This document shows positions 35,911 to 43,042 of a stretch of DNA of 64,000 nt, in pieces. The translations under genes and the position numbers were made by a program. The notes beneath the pieces are model-generated. The model was not told where the DNA came from. It ran no database searches and saw only the letters and a list, made by a program, of their open reading frames with translations. How positions within the stretch are numbered: the first letter of the stretch is position 1; the number at the start of each line of letters is the position of its first letter. This stretch comes from Neobacillus sp. YX16 (GTDB lineage Bacteria > Bacillota > Bacilli > Bacillales > Cytobacillaceae): positions 5,656,001 through 5,720,000 of the forward strand of contig NZ_CP126115.1 of NCBI RefSeq assembly GCF_030123505.1, written 5' to 3'.

Positions 35911-36023
35911 CTTTTCCCTCTCCTTTTCACTACTTTACCGTATCACTCTATTAAAACATATAATTTAAAACATTCCGAACATACGGCTTCGATTTTTGAG
36001 GTTTTTCCGATATTTACTTCGTA

Positions 36024-36132
36024 TTCGACAAAATCATCTAACAATATATCCAATTAATCGTTTGATTAAAACAGCCTTAACCCCTTTTTAAAAACGAACT
36101 TTGGGCAGGATTCCAGAAATTTTTTTGTCGAG
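36024..36132. repeat. Dispersed palindrome module, copy D
   Basis: TTCGACAAAA at the left end is complementary to TTTTTGTCGA at 36122-36132. The central palindrome ATTAATCGTTTGATTAA is at 36053-36068, and the spacing to the right end (53 bases) matches other copies. Confidence 0.65.
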
Positions 36133-36143
36133 GAACAAAAATA

Positions 36144-36184
36144 ACCCTAATCAAGTTTATCTTCAAGATTAGGGTAATTTTTTT
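36144..36184. terminator. Terminator downstream of the PadR operon
   Basis: ACCCTAATC (36144-36152) pairs with GATTAGGGT (36167-36175). T-rich sequence follows on both strands. It serves the minus-strand gene ending at 36224. Confidence 0.7.
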
Positions 36185-36223
36185 AAGATATATTTTTTCA
36201 ACAATTGTTGAAATTCATTCCCT

Positions 36224-36997
36224 TTAAGTAAGAGTACCTTCCTTCTTACCTTTCTCCTTTTTCACCACATAAAGCAAATATAGTCCCATCAATAAATACG
36301 TTATGATCATGCTTGTAATTAACCGTGTTTCCTCGTTGAAGGTAGTAAAGGAAAGCAGAAGGGTTGGAAGGTGAAGGGCAATTAACGTTACAATCAGCAC
36401 CGCCGTCTTCGCCCAAAGGGAAAAGAAAATAATAAACAAAAGAAAAATAAATCCAATGAGGTAACTGCCTATAAAGCCAAAATGAATAATCGGCGTTTGA
36501 TAAATAGAATCAACAATCAATATAGCTCCGATAAAAAGCATACTAATCATAATCGGTAACATAAAAATCAAAAACTCTTTTATTTTCGAAACCTGATTCC
36601 TAGCTACATAGCGAAAGGCAAACATAACTCCCCCAAGGAACAAGATACTATTGACAATCGATCCGATAATTTTTAATAAACTATAGCTTAATGGACCTTG
36701 TATCAGATCACCCAAAATCGAAAACGACATGGCACCAATGATAATGAGTGGAACGTATTTGGCCCAAGCTCGATAATCATTCTTCATTTCACTTGAAATA
36801 CTCATCATATATTCCTTCGGGGATGCACCGACAATTTGGTCTATGGATTTTCCATTTTGTTCGGCTTCATATAAATGAACCTCAAGTTCATCGGTAATTT
36901 CTTTCGTCTCTTGTTCATTTTTCCCGCTTGAAAACAAGTAAAGCTTTAAATCATCAATAAATTTTTCGCTTTTTTTAGATAGTTGATATTCCACCAC
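36224..36997 (-). CDS. Multi-spanning membrane protein with HAAS-like N-terminal domain
   Basis: The 257-residue protein has an N-terminal helical domain of about 75 residues (FIDDLKLYLFSSGKNEQETKEITDELEVHLYEAEQNG...) like the HAAS domains found with PadR regulators. Six or seven hydrophobic helices and a basic tail follow. It overlaps in function with the PadR gene 17 bases upstream: such pairs occur widely in Firmicutes, where the membrane protein is the PadR target. No transport motif is seen and its exact function is unknown. The start is GTG 36997. Confidence 0.8.
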   Translation of the reverse strand: MVEYQLSKKSEKFIDDLKLYLFSSGKNEQETKEITDELEVHLYEAEQNGKSIDQIVGASPKEYMMSISSEMKNDYRAWAKYVPLIIIGAMSFSILGDLIQGPLSYSLLKIIGSIVNSILFLGGVMFAFRYVARNQVSKIKEFLIFMLPIMISMLFIGAILIVDSIYQTPIIHFGFIGSYLIGFIFLLFIIFFSLWAKTAVLIVTLIALHLPTLLLSFTTFNEETRLITSMIITYLLMGLYLLYVVKKEKGKKEGTLT

Positions 36998-37013
36998 TTC
37001 TCCACCTCTCCCT

Positions 37014-37337
37014 TTAATTCCCTTCTTTAATAACGGCGTTCACACATTTCTCAAGCTGAAACCATCTCGTTTGAAAATCATTTAATTCCTGCTGCCCCTT
37101 GCTGGTTAGCGAATAGTATTTTCGCTTTGGGCCGGCTGTTGAGTTCCTAAGGACAGAAGTAACAAGCCCTTCCCGCTGCATTCTCATTAATAATGGATAG
37201 ATGGTCCCTTCACTGATCGTATCAAAACCATACTCACTTAAACTTTCAGCCATCTCATATCCATAACACTCCTTCTTAGCGATGATGGCCAAGAGACAGC
37301 CATCTAATATTCCCTTCATCATCTGTGTTTGTGACAT
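37014..37337 (-). CDS. PadR-family transcriptional regulator
   Basis: The 107-residue PadR winged helix shows ILDGCLLAIIAKKECYGYEM, ISEGTIYPLLMRMQREGLV and RKYYSLTSKGQQEL. The start is the ATG at 37337 (GGTGAAG upstream), not the longer frame opening at 37385, which would run into the operator. It is short, so dimerisation uses one C-terminal helix. It probably represses itself and the following membrane protein gene through the twin palindromes just upstream. Confidence 0.92.
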   Translation of the reverse strand: MSQTQMMKGILDGCLLAIIAKKECYGYEMAESLSEYGFDTISEGTIYPLLMRMQREGLVTSVLRNSTAGPKRKYYSLTSKGQQELNDFQTRWFQLEKCVNAVIKEGN

Positions 37338-37357
37338 TTCTTCACCGCTCTCACTAT

Positions 37358-37410
37358 CTTGTATTACAAGGTATGCAATCAGCATATAATAATATATCTT
37401 GCATTACAAG
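37358..37410. promoter_or_regulatory. Twin operator palindromes for PadR
   Basis: CTTGTATTACAAG (37358-37370) and CTTGCATTACAAG (37398-37410) are exactly 40 bases apart, and both extend to TATCTTG. They sit immediately upstream of padR, consistent with autoregulation. Confidence 0.75.
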
Positions 37411-37468
37411 AGTAATGTTGGATAATTTATACATTTCTACTTATACAACAGAACTTTCAGACAAATAG

Positions 37469-37499
37469 AAAGGGGGCAGCTGCCTGAGCTCCCCCCTTT
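37469..37499 (-). terminator. Hairpin after the YdhR-like gene
   Basis: AAAGGGGG pairs with CCCCCCTTT around an AGCTGCCTGAGCT core, just past the stop codon of the minus-strand gene. The T-run is weak. Confidence 0.5.
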
Positions 37500-37504
37500 A
37501 AATA

Positions 37505-37813
37505 TTATTTCAAACCCGGAGCTTTTGTAATATCACTAAGCTTAGGGTTAATGGCCATGATTTTCGCGTTGACACCTGTAATTTCAAATCCAGCCAATCT
37601 TTTGGTATGCATATCTAAATATTTTTCAGCTGTTTCTTTTGTTTCGAAAATATAAATGCCGCCGGCTTCGTTTGTTTCAGGACTCTCTGTCCATATTTTC
37701 CACATGAAGCCTTCTTCCTCATTTATGCTTTGTGCTAAACCAGAAAACGCTGCCGCCATTTCATCTCCGAAAGGTCCATTCATTGTAAAATCAACTTGTA
37801 ATACGTATGCCAT
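37505..37813 (-). CDS. YdhR-family putative monooxygenase
   Basis: The 102-residue small dimeric alpha/beta-barrel type protein shows MAYVLQVDFTMNGPFG, EEGFMWKIWTESPE and EAGGIYIFETKETAEKYLDMH, which match the YdhR family. E. coli YdhR is proposed to be a cofactor-independent monooxygenase on aromatic compounds. It lies 14 bases after the DsbA-like gene and is presumably co-transcribed, so a role in redox or quinone stress under the divergent TetR regulator is inferred. Confidence 0.87.
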   Translation of the reverse strand: MAYVLQVDFTMNGPFGDEMAAAFSGLAQSINEEEGFMWKIWTESPETNEAGGIYIFETKETAEKYLDMHTKRLAGFEITGVNAKIMAINPKLSDITKAPGLK

Positions 37814-37827
37814 AAATCATTCTCCTT

Positions 37828-38748
37828 TTATTTTGTAAAATAGGATTCCCCTAGAACTTCTTTCTTTTGATAACTGCCTTGTGGTAGTTCTTTTTCAACA
37901 AAAGCGTTAATTTCGGTTTGTTCAAGATCGTACATGACTTCAATTTCTTTTGAAAATAAAAGCTTTTCTTTTTCAAGTAAGCTAGATAGAGGAGGTTGTG
38001 GGTTTGGCTGCAATTCTTCCCTGTTTAAAACCTGCTTTAGTCCATCGACATAGGATTCAAACGGACGCCCCCCAACAATTTTCACACCTTTGTTTTCTTC
38101 ATTGATCATAATTATCGTTGGAAATCCTCTAGCACCCAGACTTCTTGCAAGAGCAAAATCTTCATTTAATAATTGCTGTCCTGCTGGCTGTTCGGCTTCA
38201 CTTACAATCACTTCTCCATCAAGGCCGAGTTTATTGACGATTTCGATTAGAACAGATAGATCCGAAATATTTTGATTAAATGCGAAAAGCTCTTCTCTAG
38301 CACGTCGTAAATACTCATAAGCCAATGCATCATTATAATTTTTTTGAATCACTTTATAGACGCGTGAAGGCGGGAAGGATGATTGAACAGGATTGTCAAT
38401 CATGAGTGATCCATCAATAGGCATGCGAGAATGCTCACCCACTTCCCTCCAATGAGGGGCAACGTCCGCAGGTTTGTAAATTCCGTTTGCAGGATCGATG
38501 GGCCCATCATGCCATTTTTCCAATAATCCACCCATCACCGGATGAAAGTTGAAATAGTGTCCATATTGTTCTTTGAAACGACGAAGGACCGGTTCAATCG
38601 CCCAGCAATGAGAGCAAATGGGATCCGTGACATAATAAACTTCAATGGATTTTTTTGGCTGACTAAAATTAATCAGCCCCATTTCTTCCTCTCCAGCTAC
38701 TCCACATACACCTGTTTCTAAATCACAAATCATATTATTGTTCTTCAT
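37828..38748 (-). CDS. DsbA-family (thioredoxin-fold) protein, SpxH/FrnE-like
   Basis: The 306-residue cytoplasmic protein has a thioredoxin fold with active-site motif CSHC in VTDPICSHCWAIEPVL, a helical insert (about 70-200) and cis-Pro in ARGFPTIIMI. This layout is shared by YjbH/SpxH adaptors and FrnE-type isomerases. A Cys pair in the N-terminal CDLETGVCG segment could bind metal. The start is ATG 38748 behind GGAGG. It is divergent from a TetR regulator and is followed by the YdhR-like gene. Whether it acts as a Spx adaptor or a disulfide enzyme is undecided. Confidence 0.85.
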   Translation of the reverse strand: MKNNNMICDLETGVCGVAGEEEMGLINFSQPKKSIEVYYVTDPICSHCWAIEPVLRRFKEQYGHYFNFHPVMGGLLEKWHDGPIDPANGIYKPADVAPHWREVGEHSRMPIDGSLMIDNPVQSSFPPSRVYKVIQKNYNDALAYEYLRRAREELFAFNQNISDLSVLIEIVNKLGLDGEVIVSEAEQPAGQQLLNEDFALARSLGARGFPTIIMINEENKGVKIVGGRPFESYVDGLKQVLNREELQPNPQPPLSSLLEKEKLLFSKEIEVMYDLEQTEINAFVEKELPQGSYQKKEVLGESYFTK

Positions 38749-38892
38749 GTTCAATCCTCCTACAATGGTTTGTATTTGCTTTATGCAACTATCTTAGTAA
38801 ATAATGATAGTAATCCATACCAATAGTTCCTTCGATATGTCGGTTATACAACACATTGAAGAAATTGTTGAAAAAGTAGGAGTGACCACAAA

Positions 38893-39447
38893 ATGACCCA
38901 ATCAAAGACGGATCCCCGAGTGCTGCGGACTCGCAGATTAATTATGGATTCTTTCATTGAACTTTCCGCTAAAAAAGAATTTAAGGATATTACCGTAAAA
39001 GATATTACAACAGAAGCAATGATCAATCGCGCCACTTTTTATTATCATTTTGAAGACATATATGACTTGTTAGAGAAGGCATTATCTGAAGTATTATTAG
39101 TGAATCTGAACGGTGATTTTTATAAAAATGACAAACTAAACGATGAGGCGTTCGTTAGTATTTTCATAGCAATCACCAATTTTCAAAAGTCATTATCTAA
39201 TCGTTGTCATAGAGGGTACGAAGATACCATTGCCCGTATTATTAGAGAACAGCTCGAAATTATTTTTTACAAAATGCTAGTCAAACAAAATGCAGCCGAA
39301 GAAGATGAAGCACTTAAACTTAATGCGATTATCTTAAGCTGGGGGATTTACGGAGCTTCTGTGGAATGGAAACGAAAGGGTATGAACGTACAGCCGGAAG
39401 ATTTCATTAAGCCAGCCCTCCCGTATTTAATGTCTGGGATTAAGTAA
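38893..39447 (+). CDS. TetR/AcrR-family regulator
   Basis: The 184-residue regulator has an N-terminal helix-turn-helix: RRLIMDSFIELSAKKEFKDITVKDITTEAMINRATFYYHFEDIYDLL. The C-terminal ligand domain ends in LPYLMSGIK, a type found in many Firmicutes. It is transcribed divergently from the DsbA-like/YdhR-like pair and probably controls it and itself. A CTATC...GATAG inverted repeat lies in the shared promoter region. The ribosome binding site is AGGAG. Confidence 0.92.
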   Translation: MTQSKTDPRVLRTRRLIMDSFIELSAKKEFKDITVKDITTEAMINRATFYYHFEDIYDLLEKALSEVLLVNLNGDFYKNDKLNDEAFVSIFIAITNFQKSLSNRCHRGYEDTIARIIREQLEIIFYKMLVKQNAAEEDEALKLNAIILSWGIYGASVEWKRKGMNVQPEDFIKPALPYLMSGIK

Positions 39448-39483
39448 TGTTTAAAGCCTGGCTTCGCATCCGTAAAAAATCAC

Positions 39484-39884
39484 TTTCGACAAAAGACGAT
39501 TGAATTCCTCTTAATTAATCGTTTGATTTAAACTTCCCTAAACCCTTATGAAAACGAACCTTATCCTCCTTTCAAAAGAATTTCTTGTCGAGGAGGAGGT
39601 TTGTTTTTCCCCCAAAATCCTTCAATTTTATCCAATAAAAACGACTTTCAACAATCTTTGACGGGTTCTTCCACAATGGCATGGTAATCAAACGATTGTG
39701 TAAAAGTGGGATAAACCACGTTATGAAAAGCTTTTTCTATTAAATCAAATAAATTTATTGTCGGTCGGTGGGTAAAATTTAATGATTATCTTGGTAAAAC
39801 CCTCTAAAACGAGTGATTTCCCCTTTAAAATGCATTCTTTGGCAAAAATCTTGTTTTTCCCCTATTACACAAACGATTGATTAA
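39484..39884. repeat. Dispersed palindrome modules, copies E-G
   Basis: Copy E is TTTCGACAAAA, then TTAATCGTTTGATTTAA (39513-39530), then CTTGTCGAGGA (39585-39594). Degenerate copies have palindrome cores AATCAAACGATTG (39686-39698) and CAAACGATTGATTAA (39869-39883). They fill most of the 600-base gap 39448-40056, in which no gene is seen. Confidence 0.55.
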
Positions 39885-40056
39885 ATATGACCCAAACCCC
39901 TTCAAACACTTGGTCGTCACCCAAATTCTTATGAAAAATAGATCGAATTCTGCATTCCTAAACGAGGATATCGGCGATGCCTTTCAGAATAGGCATTAAC
40001 ACAAATGTAAAAGAGGTTGAATAATGTGTTAAAAAGCTTTTTAGGAGTGATGACTC

Positions 40057-40425
40057 ATGGATATCCCTGTTTCTGGCTTTATGTACGCTTCAGATGATTC
40101 AGACCCAATGCATTCCCATCGACTTTATATAACTTCCTGGGATGGAAGGCCCGTTCATGTTCACGGTTTTAGCGGCATTACATCTTTTGACGACGGCCAC
40201 AGCCATCAATACGCTGGACAGACCGAACCGGCACCTACTGGGGTCCCGCATACCCATAGATATTTCACGTTTACTTCAGTTAATGACAGACATAGACACC
40301 AAATACAAGGAGTAACAGGACCTGCCATTCCTTATGGAAATGGTGGACATTATCATGAATTTAACGGTTTTACCTCTGTAGAAGAAGCCCATAGACACCA
40401 ATATGGCGGAAGTACAGGCCTCTAA
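40057..40425 (+). CDS. ymaF: YmaF-family His-rich protein
   Basis: The 122-residue protein is built of about five repeats containing HxH or HRHQ: HSHRLYITSW, HVHGFSGITSFDDGHSHQYAG, HTHRYFTFTSVNDRHRHQIQG, HYHEFNGFTSVEEAHRHQYGG. This matches B. subtilis YmaF, whose role is unknown. The regular His pairs suggest metal binding. There is no signal peptide. It is convergent with the coat-like repeat gene and shares its terminator. Confidence 0.9.
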   Translation: MDIPVSGFMYASDDSDPMHSHRLYITSWDGRPVHVHGFSGITSFDDGHSHQYAGQTEPAPTGVPHTHRYFTFTSVNDRHRHQIQGVTGPAIPYGNGGHYHEFNGFTSVEEAHRHQYGGSTGL

Positions 40426-40460
40426 AATCAAACCTATCCAAGTGAATTTTTTCATTAATA

Positions 40461-40502
40461 AAAAAAGGGAGGATTCTAAGAAAATAGAAATCCTCCCTTT
40501 TT
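40461..40502. terminator. Bidirectional terminator
   Basis: AAAAAAGGGAGGATT pairs with AATCCTCCCTTTTT. It serves both ymaF and the convergent repeat-protein gene. Confidence 0.85.
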
Positions 40503-40505
40503 GCA

Positions 40506-40943
40506 TTACCAGCATCTACATTTAAATAAACAATTAATATTCCGGCATTGTTTGCGTTCATTATTATCATTCTTTTTATTTTCATTATGATGACAAGAAT
40601 CCTTTTTCATTTGACCATACCTGTCGTTTTGTTTATCCCTACAACCACAATCATTCTTTTTGTGTTGATCTTGTTTATCTTTTTGATCTTGTTTTTTACA
40701 ATCATCATGCTTGTCATTTTTGTCCTGCTTTTTACAATTGTCATGCTTGTCATTCTTGTCTTGCTTTTTACAATCGTCATGCTTGTCATTCTTGTCTTGC
40801 TTTTTGCAATCATCATGCTTGTCATTCTTGTTCTGATTTTTGTTGCAATCATCATGCTTGTCATTTTGATTCTGTTTTTCCTTATCCTCATGCTTGTCTT
40901 TACCTTGATGATGCTTATGATGGTGTTTCTTATTACCTTTCAT
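40506..40943 (-). CDS. Cys/His/Lys/Asp-rich repeat protein, probable spore coat protein (short paralogue)
   Basis: The 145-residue protein has the same architecture as the gene at 28977-30011. It starts with an MKGNKKHHHKHHQGKDKHED head, has about five 12-residue CKKQDKNDKHDD units, and ends in the almost identical tail NINCLFKCRCW. The CGC-containing half of the long unit is missing here, so the two genes expanded different unit types. The start is ATG 40943 behind GGGGAG. The upstream region 40980-41020 shares a conserved motif with the long paralogue, suggesting common sporulation control (inference). Confidence 0.75.
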   Translation of the reverse strand: MKGNKKHHHKHHQGKDKHEDKEKQNQNDKHDDCNKNQNKNDKHDDCKKQDKNDKHDDCKKQDKNDKHDNCKKQDKNDKHDDCKKQDQKDKQDQHKKNDCGCRDKQNDRYGQMKKDSCHHNENKKNDNNERKQCRNINCLFKCRCW

Positions 40944-41058
40944 TCCCCTTACTCCCCTTCTTAACAAACTCTTATATAACTAGTTTATTAAAATATTTGA
41001 AAAGGGTTTGGACGAACTGCCATCAATTTTACTTTAATTATGTAAGTGGGAACCAACA

Positions 41059-41111
41059 GGGACGGTTCTCATGGTTTTTATTTGACTAGTACGACCACAA
41101 GAACCGTCCCC
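41059..41111. repeat. REP palindrome 2
   Basis: GGGACGGTTCTCATGG faces CCACAAGAACCGTCCCC, downstream of the YjcZ-like gene. Confidence 0.85.
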
Positions 41112-41125
41112 ACGCCCCCATTGTT

Positions 41126-41299
41126 TTAATCGCAGAAAGCAAAGGCACCTATAATGATTAATAAAATAAACAACACGATTATTATGATAAAACTCTCGCA
41201 ACCACGCGTTTGAACACATGGAGCAGCATAGCCGTAATGCATTTGAGGCTGAGGAAGTACATTTGCCCCCATAGTATTTGACGGAATCATATTATCCAT
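41126..41299 (-). CDS. YjcZ-like small sporulation membrane protein
   Basis: The 57-residue peptide has a polar N-terminus with a GYAAPC segment and a C-terminal hydrophobic helix, SFIIIIVLFILLIIIGAFAF, that matches the tiny transmembrane proteins of the YjcZ group in Bacillus. The start is ATG 41299 (GGAAGTG upstream). It is presumably made during sporulation. It has two Cys near the membrane (APCVQTRGC), which is not usual for the group. Confidence 0.75.
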   Translation of the reverse strand: MDNMIPSNTMGANVLPQPQMHYGYAAPCVQTRGCESFIIIIVLFILLIIIGAFAFCD

Positions 41300-41456
41300 T
41301 GTAACACTTCCTTTCATGTGCGTAGAGAGCTGGTATGCCAATACACTATATAATACACATGAAAAGGAAATTGGAGCCCGTCTAGATTAAAAATATGATT
41401 TCATTACGTTATGAACGAATTAGAAGGCTGATTTTCAGGGACAAAGGAGGGACAAA

Positions 41457-41511
41457 GGGACGGTTCTCATGGTTATTAATTTTGCTAATACCGGCCACAA
41501 GAACCGTCCCC
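41457..41511. repeat. REP palindrome 3
   Basis: GGGACGGTTCTCATGG faces GGCCACAAGAACCGTCCCC, between the YjcZ-like gene and the siderophore-binding lipoprotein gene. Confidence 0.85.
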
Positions 41512-41568
41512 ACGGGCAGTGTATTGGCGAAAAACAGTAGATAGAATAGGGCTTTGCTTGTATTCCTT

Positions 41569-41622
41569 GGGGACGGTTCTCATGGTTTTATGTGGTTATA
41601 GCGGGACGCAAGAACCGTCCCC
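41569..41622. repeat. REP palindrome 4
   Basis: GGGGACGGTTCTCATGG faces GCAAGAACCGTCCCC, 13 bases beyond the stop codon of the siderophore-binding protein gene. Confidence 0.85.
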
Positions 41623-41635
41623 ATGGAAAACGATT

Positions 41636-42595
41636 CTACTCTATTGCTGCTTTCACTTCTTCTATCATGGATTGCGTTGAAGTAATCCCATTTCCTGCAA
41701 TGTACCAGTTCACTGCATCTAGGTAGATAATCTTTCCATTTTTATACGCATTTGTTTTCTTTACTAACTCATTTTCAATGGTATCCTTTGCTGCTATTTC
41801 TCCACCAACTGCAGCAGAGCGGTCGATAACGAATAGAACATCTGGATTTTTTTCTAAAATATATTCAAACGTGACACTTTGACCGTGCTGTGCAACTTCA
41901 ATATTTTGATCTACTGCTTTGAAACCAAACACATCATGTACAAATCCATAGCGTGATGCTGGACCAAAGGCACTTATCTTTCCTTCATTTGCCAGTAGAA
42001 TTAATGCTTTGCTATCAGACGCGGATGCTTCTTTATTTAACTCATCAATACTTGCCTTTAGCTCATCCATTTTTGTAACAAGTGCGTCTTCCTTTTCAAA
42101 AATTTCAGCTAAGAGATTGAAATTCTTTTCAAGTGAGGGCATGTAGTTAGCATAATCTACATCTACAAACACCGTTGGAGCAATTTCTGCAAATTGATCA
42201 TATAACTCTGCTTGTCTTCCTGAGATGAAAATAACATCTGGCTGTAATTCGTGCAGCGCTTCAAAATCAGGTTCTTTCAAGCTACCAACGTTGGTATATT
42301 CTGAACCTGCATACTTCTCCAACGTCTTAGGAACGATTGCTTGTGGAAGACCAGTTATTTCTACACCCAATGTGTCTAATGTATCAAGTACTCCAAAATC
42401 AAATACAACTACTTTCTTAGGGTTCTTTTCAATGGTAACTTCCCCGTATTTATGGGTAATCGTGACTTCTTTTGCTTTCTCTTCTGTTTTTTCTCCTTCA
42501 GAACCTGAAGATTTGCTCGTTTCCTCTGTGCTGCCGCATGCAGCTAATAAGAAAATCAGTGTGAACATAATTGATATAAAACGTAATTTCTTCAT
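41636..42595 (-). CDS. Iron-siderophore-binding lipoprotein
   Basis: The 319-residue class III (BtuF/FhuD-type) binding protein has a lipoprotein signal peptide (lipobox LAAC, Cys near residue 20). It contains the family segments VVVFDFGVLDTLDTLG and PDVIFISGRQ. It is most like the YclQ/FatB group that binds catechol siderophores such as petrobactin. No permease or ATPase gene is nearby, so it is an orphan receptor that must dock to another system. A Fur box 140 bases upstream indicates iron repression. Confidence 0.9.
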   Translation of the reverse strand: MKKLRFISIMFTLIFLLAACGSTEETSKSSGSEGEKTEEKAKEVTITHKYGEVTIEKNPKKVVVFDFGVLDTLDTLGVEITGLPQAIVPKTLEKYAGSEYTNVGSLKEPDFEALHELQPDVIFISGRQAELYDQFAEIAPTVFVDVDYANYMPSLEKNFNLLAEIFEKEDALVTKMDELKASIDELNKEASASDSKALILLANEGKISAFGPASRYGFVHDVFGFKAVDQNIEVAQHGQSVTFEYILEKNPDVLFVIDRSAAVGGEIAAKDTIENELVKKTNAYKNGKIIYLDAVNWYIAGNGITSTQSMIEEVKAAIE

Positions 42596-42733
42596 GTTTA
42601 TAGTCTCCTTTTAATTAAATTTAACCAAAATACTTATGTACAGTCGTTTGTATCGACTACTTCTGGATAGTTATAAAAATCTATCTGTCTATCAATTAAA
42701 TCTAAATCAGCTCCTCTTATTTTTGTTCCAGTT

Positions 42734-42752
42734 GAAAATGATTATCATTATC
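42734..42752. promoter_or_regulatory. Fur box
   Basis: GAAAATGATTATCATTATC differs from the classical 19-bp Fur consensus (GATAATGATTATCATTATC) at one position. It lies upstream of the siderophore-binding lipoprotein gene. Confidence 0.9.
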
Positions 42753-42824
42753 ATGATTAATATCATATATTGTCAGATAACTAGTGTCAATAGGTAATTG
42801 AGAACTATTTTCATTTGAATCTTT

Positions 42825-42878
42825 GGGGACGGTTCTCATGGTCTTTTTTGGTTAGTTCCGTCCACTAGAACCGTCCCC
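42825..42878. repeat. REP palindrome 5
   Basis: GGGGACGGTTCTCATGG faces CCACTAGAACCGTCCCC, between the Fur box and the terminator of the next gene. Confidence 0.85.
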
Positions 42879-42904
42879 TTGTCTCCCACCCATGCCAACA
42901 TAAA

Positions 42905-42931
42905 AAAGGGAGTGCATTAGCACATCCCTTT
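42905..42931 (-). terminator. Terminator of the Cthe_2159-like gene
   Basis: AAAGGGA-GTGC-ATTA-GCAC-A-TCCCTTT folds with one bulge. Six T follow on the minus strand. It is separated from the stop codon by a REP element. Confidence 0.8.
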
Positions 42932-42961
42932 ACTGACTTTTCAATTATTGATATGAATTTT

Positions 42962-43042
42962 GGACGGTTCTCATGGTTTTTAATTTTGCCAACGATGTCC
43001 ACTAGAACCGTCCCCATGTTTCATGGTTCAGGACCGTCCCTA
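42962..43042. repeat. REP palindrome 6 plus extra half-site
   Basis: GGACGGTTCTCATGG faces CCACTAGAACCGTCCCC (to 43015). A further half-copy, GGACCGTCCCTACGG, overlaps the stop codon of the Cthe_2159-like gene. Confidence 0.8.

Noticed and set aside
40548..40964. Hydrophobic plus-strand frame opposite the short coat-like gene
   Set aside because: Same artefact of reading repeat DNA in antisense; no ribosome binding site.
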